Shown here piece after piece: positions 25,134 to 34,187 of a stretch of DNA of 41,574 bases. The position numbers and the translations under genes were made by a program. Each line of letters begins with the position of its first letter. Within the stretch, counting starts at the first letter, position 1. The stretch is from Pseudomonas gingeri (GTDB lineage Bacteria; Pseudomonadota; Gammaproteobacteria; Pseudomonadales; Pseudomonadaceae). The stretch spans positions 334,412-375,985 of the forward strand of contig NZ_JACAPR010000008.1 in NCBI RefSeq assembly GCF_013385635.1, read 5' to 3'. The notes under the pieces were generated by a model. The model was given only the letters and a program-made list of their open reading frames with translations, did not search any database and had not been told where the DNA came from.

Positions 25134-28040
25134 ATGCAAACCGACACAACTCGCGAGAACCCGCAGGGCACCGTGCCGCAGGCTTCCGATTCGAACCTGG
25201 ATCTGTCTGCTACCGCGCCGGGCCAACTGCGTGTGATCAAGCGTAACGGCACTGTCGTTCCTTACACCGATGACAAGATCACCGTCGCCATCACCAAAGC
25301 GTTTCTTGCAGTTGAAGGCGGTACCGCCGCTGCCTCGTCGCGTATTCACGACACCGTTGCACGCCTGACCGAACAGGTTACCGCGACCTTCAAGCGGCGC
25401 ATGCCTTCGGGCGGCACCATCCACATCGAAGAAATCCAGGACCAGGTCGAACTGGCCCTGATGCGTGCCGGCGAACAGAAAGTCGCCCGCGACTACGTGA
25501 TCTACCGCGATGCCCGCTCCAAGGAGCGTGCGACCCGTTCGCCTGCCGAAGAGCCGGTCAACGCCCACCCGTCGATCCGTATCACCCGCGCCGACGGCAG
25601 TGTCGCGCCCCTGGACATGGGCCGCCTTAACACCATCGTCAGCGAAGCCTGCGAAGGCCTGGAAGAAGTCGACGGCGACCTGATCCAGCGCGAAACCCTG
25701 AAGAACCTCTACGACGGCGTGGCCCTGAAAGACGTCAACACCGCCCTGGTGATGACCGCCCGCACCCTGGTGGAACGCGAGCCGAACTACTCGTTCGTGA
25801 CCGCACGCCTGCTGATGGACACCCTGCGCGCCGAAGGCCTGAGCTTCCTCGCCGTGGCCGAGAGCGCCACCCACCACGAGATGGCTGACCTGTACGCCAA
25901 GGCCCTGCCGGCCTATGTCGCCAAGGGTATCGAGTTCGAACTGCTGAACCCGGTCCTGGCCGAGTTCGACCTGGAAAAGCTGGGCAAGGCGATCAACCAC
26001 GAGCGCGACCAGCAATTCACCTACCTGGGCCTGCAGACCCTGTACGACCGTTACTTCATCCACAAGGACGGTATCCGTTTCGAACTGCCGCAGATCTTCT
26101 TCATGCGCGTGGCCATGGGCCTGGCGATCGAAGAGAAGCAGCGTGAAGATCGCGCCATCGAGTTCTACAACCTGTTGTCGTCCTTCGACTACATGGCTTC
26201 GACGCCGACCCTGTTCAACGCCGGCACCCTGCGTCCACAGCTGTCGAGCTGCTACCTGACCACCGTGCCGGACGATCTGTCGGGCATCTACGGCGCGATC
26301 CACGACAACGCCATGCTGTCGAAATTCGCCGGTGGCCTGGGCAACGACTGGACTCCGGTGCGTGCACTGGGCTCGTACATCAAGGGCACCAACGGCAAGT
26401 CCCAGGGCGTCGTGCCGTTCCTGAAAGTGGTCAACGACACCGCCGTGGCGGTCAACCAGGGCGGCAAGCGCAAGGGCGCGGTCTGTGCCTACCTGGAAAC
26501 CTGGCACATGGACATCGAAGAGTTCATCGAGCTGCGCAAGAACACCGGTGACGACCGTCGTCGTACCCACGACATGAACACCGCCAACTGGATCCCCGAC
26601 CTGTTCATGAAGCGCGTCTTCGATGACGGCAAGTGGACCCTGTTCTCGCCATCGGAAGTGCCGGACCTGCATGACCTGACCGGCAAGGCCTTCGAAGAGC
26701 GCTACGAGTACTATGAAGCCCTGACCGAGTACAACAAGATCAAGCTGTTCAAGGTCGTCCAGGCCAAGGACCTGTGGCGCAAGATGCTGTCCATGCTGTT
26801 CGAGACCGGCCACCCATGGCTGACCTTCAAGGACCCGTGCAACCTGCGCAGCCCGCAGCAGCACGTGGGCGTGGTCCACAGCTCGAACCTGTGCACCGAG
26901 ATCACCCTGAACACCAACAAGGACGAAATCGCCGTCTGCAACCTGGGCTCGATCAACCTGCCGAACCACATCGTCAACGGCCAGTTGGACACCGCCAAGC
27001 TGCAGCGCACCGTGAACACCGCCGTACGCATGCTCGATAACGTGATCGACATCAACTACTACTCGGTGCCACAGGCGAAGAACTCCAACTTCAAGCACCG
27101 TCCGGTCGGTCTCGGCATCATGGGCTTCCAGGACGCGCTGTACCTGCAGCACATCGCCTACGGTTCCGACGCTGCCGTCGAGTTCGCCGACAAGTCCATG
27201 GAAGCGGTCAGCTACTACGCGATCCAGGCTTCCTGCGACCTGGCCGACGAGCGCGGCGCCTACGAGACGTTCCAGGGTTCGCTGTGGTCCAAGGGCATCC
27301 TGCCGCTGGATTCGCAACAGATCCTGATCGAAGCCCGTGGCCAGAAGTACATCGATGTCGACCTGAACGAAAGCCTGGACTGGGCCCCGGTCCGTGCCCG
27401 CGTGCAGAAAGGTATTCGTAACTCCAACATCATGGCCATCGCACCGACCGCGACCATCGCCAACATCACCGGCGTATCGCAGTCGATCGAACCGACCTAC
27501 CAGAACCTGTACGTGAAATCGAACCTGTCGGGCGAATTCACCGTGATCAACCCGTACCTGGTTCGCGACCTGAAGGCGCGTGGCCTGTGGGACTCGGTCA
27601 TGATCAACGACCTGAAGTACTACGACGGTTCCGTGCAGCAGATCGAACGCATCCCGCAAGAACTCAAGGAGCTCTACGCGACTGCATTCGAAGTGGAAAC
27701 CAAGTGGATCGTCGATGCCGCCAGCCGTCGCCAGAAGTGGATCGACCAGGCCCAGTCGTTGAACCTGTACATCGCCGGCGCTTCGGGCAAGAAGCTCGAC
27801 GTGACCTACCGCATGGCCTGGTACCGTGGCCTGAAGACCACCTACTACCTCCGTGCCCTGGCCGCGACCAGCACCGAGAAGTCGACCATCAACACCGGCA
27901 AGCTGAACGCTGTTTCCAGCGGCGGCAACCACGGTGACGATTCGGTCCTGGCCGCACCGACCGTATCGGCCCCCGCCGGTCCGGCGCCGGTGCCAAAGGC
28001 CTGTGCCATCGACGAGCCGGATTGCGAAGCGTGCCAATAA
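25134..28040 (+). CDS. nrdA: Class Ia ribonucleotide reductase, catalytic subunit NrdA
   Basis: The 968-residue subunit reduces ribonucleoside diphosphates with NrdB. It has two N-terminal ATP-cones (about 31-130 and 142-230), as P. aeruginosa NrdA does; these govern overall activity by ATP/dATP. The catalytic domain shows SSCYLTT (first redox Cys), NLCTEI and CNLGSINLP (active-site Cys/Glu region) and PTATIANITG. The C-terminal redox cysteines are in CEAC. I chose ATG 25134: GTGGAG lies just upstream and it matches the Pseudomonas MxTDTTREN start. nrdB, usually next, is not adjacent; the gene ends at a strong terminator facing flgE. Confidence 0.97.
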   Translation: MQTDTTRENPQGTVPQASDSNLDLSATAPGQLRVIKRNGTVVPYTDDKITVAITKAFLAVEGGTAAASSRIHDTVARLTEQVTATFKRRMPSGGTIHIEEIQDQVELALMRAGEQKVARDYVIYRDARSKERATRSPAEEPVNAHPSIRITRADGSVAPLDMGRLNTIVSEACEGLEEVDGDLIQRETLKNLYDGVALKDVNTALVMTARTLVEREPNYSFVTARLLMDTLRAEGLSFLAVAESATHHEMADLYAKALPAYVAKGIEFELLNPVLAEFDLEKLGKAINHERDQQFTYLGLQTLYDRYFIHKDGIRFELPQIFFMRVAMGLAIEEKQREDRAIEFYNLLSSFDYMASTPTLFNAGTLRPQLSSCYLTTVPDDLSGIYGAIHDNAMLSKFAGGLGNDWTPVRALGSYIKGTNGKSQGVVPFLKVVNDTAVAVNQGGKRKGAVCAYLETWHMDIEEFIELRKNTGDDRRRTHDMNTANWIPDLFMKRVFDDGKWTLFSPSEVPDLHDLTGKAFEERYEYYEALTEYNKIKLFKVVQAKDLWRKMLSMLFETGHPWLTFKDPCNLRSPQQHVGVVHSSNLCTEITLNTNKDEIAVCNLGSINLPNHIVNGQLDTAKLQRTVNTAVRMLDNVIDINYYSVPQAKNSNFKHRPVGLGIMGFQDALYLQHIAYGSDAAVEFADKSMEAVSYYAIQASCDLADERGAYETFQGSLWSKGILPLDSQQILIEARGQKYIDVDLNESLDWAPVRARVQKGIRNSNIMAIAPTATIANITGVSQSIEPTYQNLYVKSNLSGEFTVINPYLVRDLKARGLWDSVMINDLKYYDGSVQQIERIPQELKELYATAFEVETKWIVDAASRRQKWIDQAQSLNLYIAGASGKKLDVTYRMAWYRGLKTTYYLRALAATSTEKSTINTGKLNAVSSGGNHGDDSVLAAPTVSAPAGPAPVPKACAIDEPDCEACQ

Positions 28041-28075
28041 GCTGAGCGGGTAAGCGCCTTCGGGCGTGAACCTGG

Positions 28076-28116
28076 AAGCCCCCGTCAGACCCCGGGTCTG
28101 GCGGGGGCTTTCTTTT
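28076..28116 (+). terminator. Intrinsic terminator of nrdA
   Basis: A 16-bp stem, AGCCCCCGTCAGACCC with GGGTCTGGCGGGGGCT (one G-U pair), is followed by TTCTTTT. Confidence 0.95.
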
Positions 28117-28170
28117 GCCTGGGTAAAAGCCATCACGGGGCATTGGCCGATCATTCAAAACAACAGGCAC

Positions 28171-28198
28171 AAAAAAGCCCCGATCAAGGGGCTTTTCT
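28171..28198 (-). terminator. Intrinsic terminator of flgE
   Basis: AAAAGCCCC and GGGGCTTTT form a 9-bp stem with a GATCAA loop. It lies 27 bases past the flgE stop and can act on both strands. Confidence 0.92.
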
Positions 28199-28224
28199 GG
28201 CGAAGCATTTTCAGCCGAGCAGCA

Positions 28225-29553
28225 TCAGGTCATCTGGATGATGGTCTGCATGATGGTGCTCTGGGTAGAGATGGTCTTGGCGTTGGCCTGGTAGTAGCTC
28301 TGGCCCTTGATCAGGTCCACCAGCTCGCTGGTCAGGTCGACGTTGGAGCCTTCCAGGTTACCGGAAACGATCGAACCGTTGGTCCCCACCTCACCGCCGT
28401 CGTAGGCAGGCTGGCCCGAAGCGAAGGTCTGTACCCAACTGGTACCGCCTTTCGGCTGCAGGCCCTGTTCGTTGGTGAAGCTCGCCACCGCGACCTGGCC
28501 GATGGCCTTGTGCTGGTTGTTGCTGAAGTTGGCGAAAATGGTGCCGGTGCCATCGATGCTGATATCGGTGATCTGGCCGGTGGCATAACCGTCGCTGATG
28601 ATGTTGGCACGGGAAGTATCAGCGTTGAACTGGGTGGTCTTCGACCAGTCGGTGGCGATACCGGCCACGTTGGCACCCGCACCGTTCGCCGCCCATACAC
28701 CATTGGTCACCACGCCAGGAACCCAACCGGTGATGGTGATGCTGGTCTTGCCAGCAGTGCCGCCGATGCTGGTCAGCTTGCCGGACGAGTCAAAAACCAT
28801 TGGCACAGGCACAGGGTCGGTCGCGGCCGGTGGAACGGTAGGCGGTACTGTCGGAACTGTTGCCGCCGTACCGTTCGGGTTACGACCGTCGATCAGCGTA
28901 TAGACGTTCCAAGTGTTGGCGCCGGTCTTGACCACATACTGGTCCAGCGAGTGCTTGTTACCCTGGGTGTCGTAGATATCGGAGCTGAATGGCTTGGTGT
29001 AGCTCGCCTGGTTCGACGGGTCGAACGGCGTGGTTGCCTGGTCGATCACCGGCGACTTCGAGTCGAGGTTGATCGTTGCCCCTACCGAGGTGCTGGTCTG
29101 CGGCGGCAGGTTTGACACGTCGATGCGCAGGTCGGTCAGTACGCCCGGAATGATGTTGCCCTTGGAGTCGGCGGCAAAACCTTGCAGGCGGGCGGTACCG
29201 TCGGAGTTGGTGATGTAGCCGTCCTTGTCGGTCTTGAAGGTACCGGCACGGGTATAGCTCAGCGAACCGTTGCTGCTCAGGGTGAAGAAGCCGTTGCCCT
29301 GGATGCCCATGTCCAGCGCGTTGCCGGTGGCGTTCATGCCACCGTTGCCGAAGTTCTGCGAAACGTTGGCCAGGTTCACACCGTTACCGATGCTCTTGGA
29401 GGACACACCCAGCTTGGTCGCCGAGTAGACGTCTTCGAACTCCGCTCGGGAGGACTTGAAGCCGGTGGTATTGACGTTGGCAATGTTGTTGCCGGTGACG
29501 TCGAGCTGTTTCTGGGCCGCATTGAGACCGCTCAAACCGATATTAAAAGACAT
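28225..29553 (-). CDS. flgE: Flagellar hook protein FlgE
   Basis: The 442-residue hook subunit is exported by the flagellar type III system. It has the N-terminal rod/hook motif LSGLNAAQKQLDVTGNNIAN (8-27), TTGFKSSRAEF, MGIQGNGFF, and the C-terminal helix SNVDLTSELVDLIKGQSYYQ. A Pro/Thr-rich stretch (about 232-252, VPTVPPTVPPAATDPVPVP) interrupts the outer domain; such surface regions vary between strains. It is the last gene of flgBCDE here; flgF does not follow. Confidence 0.96.
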   Translation of the reverse strand: MSFNIGLSGLNAAQKQLDVTGNNIANVNTTGFKSSRAEFEDVYSATKLGVSSKSIGNGVNLANVSQNFGNGGMNATGNALDMGIQGNGFFTLSSNGSLSYTRAGTFKTDKDGYITNSDGTARLQGFAADSKGNIIPGVLTDLRIDVSNLPPQTSTSVGATINLDSKSPVIDQATTPFDPSNQASYTKPFSSDIYDTQGNKHSLDQYVVKTGANTWNVYTLIDGRNPNGTAATVPTVPPTVPPAATDPVPVPMVFDSSGKLTSIGGTAGKTSITITGWVPGVVTNGVWAANGAGANVAGIATDWSKTTQFNADTSRANIISDGYATGQITDISIDGTGTIFANFSNNQHKAIGQVAVASFTNEQGLQPKGGTSWVQTFASGQPAYDGGEVGTNGSIVSGNLEGSNVDLTSELVDLIKGQSYYQANAKTISTQSTIMQTIIQMT

Positions 29554-29585
29554 AACTCACTCCTTTGTTTCGCGTTGGTCGGCTC

Positions 29586-30314
29586 TTACAGGCCAATGGT
29601 CTGGACTTTGGACAGAGCAATGCTGCCCAGGCCCGCCAGGTTAAGCATCATTTCGCCGCCGTTCTGACCCAGGCTTACGCTGCTGACGGTCGCCGGCAGG
29701 TTGGTGACCATGGCGGTCGCCTTGCTGTCGATCTGCGAGGTGGCGTTGAAGGTGTAGGTACCGTTGGCCAGCAAGGTGCCCGAATCGTCCTTGCCGTCCC
29801 AGGCGAAAGCGGCGTTGCCGGCTTTCTGGCTGCCCATGTCGATGGTCCTGACCACCTTGCCGGTGGAGTCGGTGATCTTCAGGGTCAGGTTGTCCACGGA
29901 ACTCGGGATCGTCACGGTACCGGTAAACGGCTTGCTGGTATCGACCACGGCCTTGTCGGTCGGCACGATGACCGAGCGACCGACCAGCGACGAAGCCTGC
30001 AGCGCCTGGGACGACTGGAACGCGCCAGCGATATTGTTCACGCTGGTATTGAGCGTGGTAATGCCTTCCAGGCTGCTGAACTGGGCCAGTTGGGCGACGA
30101 AGGCGCTGTTGTCCTGTGGATCCAGCGGATTCTGGTTCTTGAGCTGGGTCACCAGCAATTTCAGGAACGCGTCCTTGCCCAGGGTCTGCCCGCCGGTGGC
30201 ACCGCCGATGGCGTTGCCCAGTGGATCGGTGTTGCTGTTGTTCGCCACCTTCTGGTTGGAGGCGTTGATGATGTCGTTAAGGCTGGGACCGCTGGTGGAA
30301 TCGGAAACACTCAT
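29586..30314 (-). CDS. flgD: Hook-capping scaffold protein FlgD
   Basis: FlgD caps the growing hook and is later discarded. The 242-residue protein has the conserved LGKDAFLKLLVTQLKNQNPL and DPQDNSAFVAQLAQFSSLE segments (45-83) and the C-terminal FlgD Tudor/FnIII region with AGNAAFAWDGKDDSGTLLANG. It lies 15 bases after flgC and 32 before flgE. Confidence 0.96.
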   Translation of the reverse strand: MSVSDSTSGPSLNDIINASNQKVANNSNTDPLGNAIGGATGGQTLGKDAFLKLLVTQLKNQNPLDPQDNSAFVAQLAQFSSLEGITTLNTSVNNIAGAFQSSQALQASSLVGRSVIVPTDKAVVDTSKPFTGTVTIPSSVDNLTLKITDSTGKVVRTIDMGSQKAGNAAFAWDGKDDSGTLLANGTYTFNATSQIDSKATAMVTNLPATVSSVSLGQNGGEMMLNLAGLGSIALSKVQTIGL

Positions 30315-30329
30315 GGCTGTCGCCCCTTA

Positions 30330-30773
30330 TCACTGACCCAGGGTCAGGACCTTCTGCATCATGGTTTTGGCGGTGTTCATCATTTCCGCGTTGGTCTGGA
30401 ACGAGCGGCTGGCGGAGATCATGTCGGCCATCTCCTCGACCACGTTGACGTTCGGGTAGTAGACATAACCCTTGGCGTCGGCCGCCGGATGGTTCGGCTC
30501 GTAGCGGGCTTCCAGGTTGCTCTGGTCCTCGACCACGCCCATCACCTGGACGCCCTGGCCGGCTGCATTCTGATCCTGGAACAGCGAATCGCTACCGCCG
30601 CTCTGGCCGTTCTGGAACATGGTGGCGAACACCGGGTGGCGCGCACGGTAGGTCTTGTCGATGCTCGACGAGACGGTCTCGGCGTTGGCGATGTTACTGG
30701 CGACGGTGTTCAGGCGAGTGGTCTGGGCACTCATGCCACTACCGGCAATGTTGAAAACGCTGGCGAGGGACAT
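30330..30773 (-). CDS. flgC: Flagellar proximal rod protein FlgC
   Basis: The 147-residue rod subunit has the N-terminal FNIAGSGMSAQTTRLNTVAS and NIANAET motif and the C-terminal NVVEEMADMISASRSFQTN helix. It lies three bases after flgB and 15 before flgD, so it is part of one transcript. Confidence 0.97.
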   Translation of the reverse strand: MSLASVFNIAGSGMSAQTTRLNTVASNIANAETVSSSIDKTYRARHPVFATMFQNGQSGGSDSLFQDQNAAGQGVQVMGVVEDQSNLEARYEPNHPAADAKGYVYYPNVNVVEEMADMISASRSFQTNAEMMNTAKTMMQKVLTLGQ

Positions 30774-30776
30774 GGC

Positions 30777-31184
30777 TTACTCTCCACGCAGGGCTGATAC
30801 CAGCCCTTTGAATTTACTGTTGAGCAGGGTGAAGCTGGCCTGGAAGTCGACCGCGTTCTGCGCATAGTTCGATTGTTCGATCTGCGCATCCACGGTGTTC
30901 TGGTCGATCGACGGCTGCATCGGCGTGCGGTACTGCAACGCCGCATCGCCATCGCTCAGGCCCTGGGCTTCGATATGGCGGCTGTTGGTGGTATTGAGGG
31001 CGAAGGTGCCGTTCTTGGCCTTTTCGCTCTGCTCGGCGAGCACGGAGGAAAAGTCCATGTCCCGCGCCTTGTAGTTCGGGGTGTCGGCGTTGGCGATGTT
31101 GTTGGCCAGCACTTCGGCACGTTGGGCGCGGAAGCCCAGGGCTTTCTCATGGATACCGAGCGCTTTATCGAAGCTGATGCTCAT
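30777..31184 (-). CDS. flgB: Flagellar proximal rod protein FlgB
   Basis: The 135-residue rod subunit has ALGFRAQRAEVLANNIANAD followed by TPNYKARDMDF, the family signature. It is the first gene of flgBCDE; the sigma-54 promoter at 31246-31261 would give a leader of about 49 bases. Confidence 0.97.
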   Translation of the reverse strand: MSISFDKALGIHEKALGFRAQRAEVLANNIANADTPNYKARDMDFSSVLAEQSEKAKNGTFALNTTNSRHIEAQGLSDGDAALQYRTPMQPSIDQNTVDAQIEQSNYAQNAVDFQASFTLLNSKFKGLVSALRGE

Positions 31185-31245
31185 GTCGGGAAACCTTCAA
31201 GAGTTGACCTGATCGTTGAAACAGGCTTTTCGTTGCTAGAGCTGT

Positions 31246-31261
31246 AGCAAGCCCCATGCCA
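31246..31261 (-). promoter_or_regulatory. Sigma-54 promoter of flgBCDE
   Basis: The minus strand reads TGGCATG-GGGC-TTGCT, with GG and GC at the required spacing. In P. aeruginosa this operon belongs to the sigma-54/FleR class. Confidence 0.88.
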
Positions 31262-31305
31262 ATTTCTCAAAGGCCGTAAATCAAGGCTTTGCGGGCAGGT
31301 CAGCC

Positions 31306-31385
31306 GCGGCAATGACAAAAAAGCGGCAAAGCATTTCCGCCGCGCGTCAGCAAAGCGGCAAGGTTGGCGGCAACATAAGCGGCAA
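31306..31385. promoter_or_regulatory. Five GCGGCAA direct repeats upstream of flgB
   Basis: GCGGCAA begins at 31306, 31323, 31355, 31367 and 31379, all in the same direction. Steps are 17, 32, 12 and 12 bp. They lie about 73-152 bp upstream of the predicted flgB start, in the place of an enhancer for a sigma-54 activator such as FleR. The last copy touches the cheR terminator. Confidence 0.5.
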
Positions 31386-31416
31386 AAAAAAGGAGCCCAT
31401 GAGGGCTCCCGCTTTT
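31384..31416 (-). terminator. Intrinsic terminator of cheR
   Basis: GGAGCCC and GGGCTCC pair around ATGA. On the minus strand the stem is followed by eight T residues. Confidence 0.92.
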
Positions 31417-31432
31417 GTCCCGGGCCTGTTGT

Positions 31433-32260
31433 CTACTTGGCCTGGTAAATGATTCCCGGGCTGCATTGCACCATCTGGTAATGGTCAGGCAGGCCGTTGA
31501 GGGCCTCGGAGGCGCCGAGAAACAGATAGCCGCCCGGCTTGAGGGTGCCGTGAATGCGCATCAGGATGTCTTTCTTCACCTCGGCGGAGAAGTAGATCAG
31601 CACGTTGCGGCAGAACACGATGTCGAACTTGCCCAGGCTCGCGTAGCTGTCCAGCAGGTTGAACGAACGGAACTCGACCCGACTCTTGATCGGCGCCTTG
31701 ACCGCCCAGCGGCCCGGCCCCTTGGGGTCGAAGTAGCGCTGCAGGCGCTCGGGCGACAAACCCCGACCGATGGCCAGGCTGTCGTACTCCCCCGTCTTGC
31801 AGTTGGTCAGCATAAGCCCCGACAGGTCGGTGGCGACGATCTGCGCTCCCGCCTTCAACTGGCCCATGTTGGTCCGCTCGAACTCGTCGATCGACATCGA
31901 GATCGAATAGGGCTCCTGCCCCGATGAACAGGCAGCCGACCAGATACGCAGGCGCTGCCCCGGGCTGGCCTTGATCGCTTCCGGCAACACCTTGCCTTTC
32001 AGCACTTCAAACGGATAGGTATCACGAAACCACAGGGTTTCGTTGGTGGTCATGGCATCCACCACCTGCTCGCGCAAACCGCTACGCGGCTGGGTCTGGA
32101 TCCTCTGGACCAACTCGCCCAGGGATTTGATGCCTTGCTGTTCCATCAGTTTGTTGAGACGGCTGGAAACCAGATATTGCTTGTTTTCACCGAGCAGAAT
32201 GCCACAGGCCTTTTCCAGGAAGACCCGGAACTGTTCAAAATCCAAATTACCCGTAGACAA
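31433..32260 (-). CDS. cheR: Chemotaxis protein methyltransferase CheR
   Basis: CheR methylates glutamates of chemoreceptors with S-adenosylmethionine. The 275-residue protein has the N-terminal helical domain (1-75), TNETLWFRD, the SAM loop RIWSAACSSGQEPYS, FDIVFCRNVLIYF and GGYLFLGASEAL. The start is a TTG at 32260 with AGAGG upstream; there is no earlier ATG in a suitable place. It lies 52 bases after cheV and corresponds to cheR1 (PA3348) of PAO1. Confidence 0.95.
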   Translation of the reverse strand: MSTGNLDFEQFRVFLEKACGILLGENKQYLVSSRLNKLMEQQGIKSLGELVQRIQTQPRSGLREQVVDAMTTNETLWFRDTYPFEVLKGKVLPEAIKASPGQRLRIWSAACSSGQEPYSISMSIDEFERTNMGQLKAGAQIVATDLSGLMLTNCKTGEYDSLAIGRGLSPERLQRYFDPKGPGRWAVKAPIKSRVEFRSFNLLDSYASLGKFDIVFCRNVLIYFSAEVKKDILMRIHGTLKPGGYLFLGASEALNGLPDHYQMVQCSPGIIYQAK

Positions 32261-32312
32261 TGATGCCGCCTCTTAAATCGTCTGTACCGCCGGGGACGAA
32301 AGTACCCGGCCG

Positions 32313-33239
32313 TTATTCTGCTGCCTTGATCCGGTCAACCACCCGGGATGCCAGGTCATCAGGACGGAACTTGGCGAGGAAGTCATCGGCACCGACCTTC
32401 TTCACCATCGCCTGATTGAAGACACCCGACAAGGAAGTATGCAGGATGATATGCAACTTTTGCATGCGAGGATCGTTGCGGATCTCCGCTGTAAGGGTAT
32501 AGCCGTCCATTTCGGGCATTTCGATGTCGGAAATCATCATCAGGAACTCTTCTTCCGGCTTCTTGCCTTCCTCGACCAGCTTGCGCAGGTAATCCAGTGC
32601 CTGCCGGCCGTCGTTCAACGCCACCACTTCGACACCGACCGTCTGCAGGCAACGCGTGACCTGCTTGCGCGCCACCGACGAGTCATCGACCGTGAGCACC
32701 CGCAACGATACCGCCTTGCTTTGGGTCTCGACATCCACCACGCCGAGGGAAATCGACTCGGACGTGGGTGAAACCTCGGCCAGGATCTTCTCGACGTCGA
32801 TGATCTCCACCAACTGGTTGTCGATCCGCGTCACCGCCGTCAGGTAGTGATCGCGCCCGGTGCCCTTGGGCGGCGGATGGATCTCTTCCCAGTTCATGTT
32901 GACGATGCGCTCCACCGACGTCACCAGGAACCCCTGGGTCTTGGTGTTGTACTCCGTAATGATCACAAACGGATTACTCTGGTCCTTGAGTGCACCGGAG
33001 CCCGTGGCCATCGCCAGATCGAGGATCGGGATGGTTGCCCCACGAATATTCGCCACACCGCACACCACCGGATTGGACTTCGGCATCAGGGTCAGCTTGG
33101 GGCATTGCAGCACCTCGCGTACCTTGAAGACGTTGATTCCATACAACTGCTGGCCGTCGAGACGGAACAACAGCAGCTCAAGGCGATTCTGCCCCACCAG
33201 TTGCGTACGCTGGTTCACCGAATCCATTACACCAGCCAT
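32313..33239 (-). CDS. cheV: Chemotaxis coupling protein CheV (CheW-REC)
   Basis: The 308-residue protein joins a CheW-like domain (about 15-160, FRLDGQQLYGINVFKVREVL) to a receiver domain (about 178-305) with the phosphorylated Asp in MMISDIEMPEMDG and Lys in LAKFRP. It couples receptors to CheA and adapts by phosphorylation. It is divergent from flgA and upstream of cheR. Confidence 0.95.
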   Translation of the reverse strand: MAGVMDSVNQRTQLVGQNRLELLLFRLDGQQLYGINVFKVREVLQCPKLTLMPKSNPVVCGVANIRGATIPILDLAMATGSGALKDQSNPFVIITEYNTKTQGFLVTSVERIVNMNWEEIHPPPKGTGRDHYLTAVTRIDNQLVEIIDVEKILAEVSPTSESISLGVVDVETQSKAVSLRVLTVDDSSVARKQVTRCLQTVGVEVVALNDGRQALDYLRKLVEEGKKPEEEFLMMISDIEMPEMDGYTLTAEIRNDPRMQKLHIILHTSLSGVFNQAMVKKVGADDFLAKFRPDDLASRVVDRIKAAE

Positions 33240-33290
33240 GCCTGACCCCTCTCACCAAAGCTTCAGATCCGATGCACATTCAAGAGTAAA

Positions 33291-33306
33291 CGGCACGGGC
33301 CTTGCT
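33291..33306 (+). promoter_or_regulatory. Sigma-54 promoter of flgA
   Basis: CGGCACG-GGCC-TTGCT has GG/GC in register. The predicted start point is about 33317, two bases before the apparent flgA ATG. Confidence 0.8.
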
Positions 33307-33318
33307 TTTTATACTGTT

Positions 33319-34080
33319 ATGAAAGCACAAACGACATTTTTTCGACGCCTGACATCACAGTACCGCAGATTGCTCTGGGTTTTGTCGGCTTTATGCTGTC
33401 TGAACCCCAGCGGCCCTGCCCTTGCGGAATCGGCGACCCTGCCTGATCAGCTTATCGGCGTGACCCAAGGCTTTCTTGAGTTCACCGTAGAAGACTACCT
33501 GGCTACCAGTCAAACCGAAGGTCGTTATGAAATCCAGGTCAATCAACTGGATCCGCGCCTGCGCATGGCCGCCTGCGACAAGGAATTGACAGCCAGCCTG
33601 GAGAGTCCCGCGACGCCGATTGGCCGGGTCACCGTGAAAATCCGCTGCGAGGGCACCTCGCCCTGGACCGTGTTCGTACCGGCCCAGGTCAAGCTGTTCC
33701 GCGACGTGGTGGTGACCACCCGCCCGCTCAAGCGTGCCGGCATCATCGAACCGGGCGACGTGGCGCTGCGCGAGCGGGATATCAGCCTGATCAACCAGGG
33801 CTTCCTGACCTCGCCCGACCAGGCCATCGGACAGAAACTTGTCCGACCAATGGTCATGGATCAGGTCATCACCCTGGTGCATCTGGAACAGGCCGAAGTG
33901 GTCCGCAAGGGCGACCAGGTGGTGATCAGTGCGACGAGCGGTGGCCTGGTAGTGAAGATGCCGGGAGAAGCCCTGTCCAATGGCGGGCTCAACGAACAGA
34001 TCCGCATCAAGAACCTCAACTCGCAACGTGTCATCAAAGCCCGTGTCACCGCACCCGGGCAGGTGGAGGTAGCTTTATGA
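33319..34080 (+). CDS. flgA: Flagellar P-ring assembly chaperone FlgA
   Basis: The 253-residue periplasmic protein helps build the P ring. It has a Sec signal (LLWVLSALCCLNPSGPALA, cleaved near 36) and a C-terminal SAF domain (from about 120: RPLKRAGIIEPGDVALRERD; then GDQVVISATSGGLVVKMPGEAL). The ATG at 33319 has no visible ribosome site and lies about two bases after the predicted sigma-54 start, so the message may be nearly leaderless. An in-frame TTG further down would still keep part of the signal. Confidence 0.93.
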   Translation: MKAQTTFFRRLTSQYRRLLWVLSALCCLNPSGPALAESATLPDQLIGVTQGFLEFTVEDYLATSQTEGRYEIQVNQLDPRLRMAACDKELTASLESPATPIGRVTVKIRCEGTSPWTVFVPAQVKLFRDVVVTTRPLKRAGIIEPGDVALRERDISLINQGFLTSPDQAIGQKLVRPMVMDQVITLVHLEQAEVVRKGDQVVISATSGGLVVKMPGEALSNGGLNEQIRIKNLNSQRVIKARVTAPGQVEVAL

Positions 34081-34187
34081 ATACAAAAGCCGCCTTGTAG
34101 ATAACTGGCGCGAAGTCGCCGCTTTTCCTAAACTGTGCCCCATACAGGGATACAGCCGACACGTGCAGACTCATTCTCAGATGAGCC

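Noticed and set aside
25071..28154. 1027-codon open frame antisense to nrdA
   Set aside because: It is a shadow of the strong third-position GC bias of nrdA. It has no family motif, and nrdA is unmistakable.
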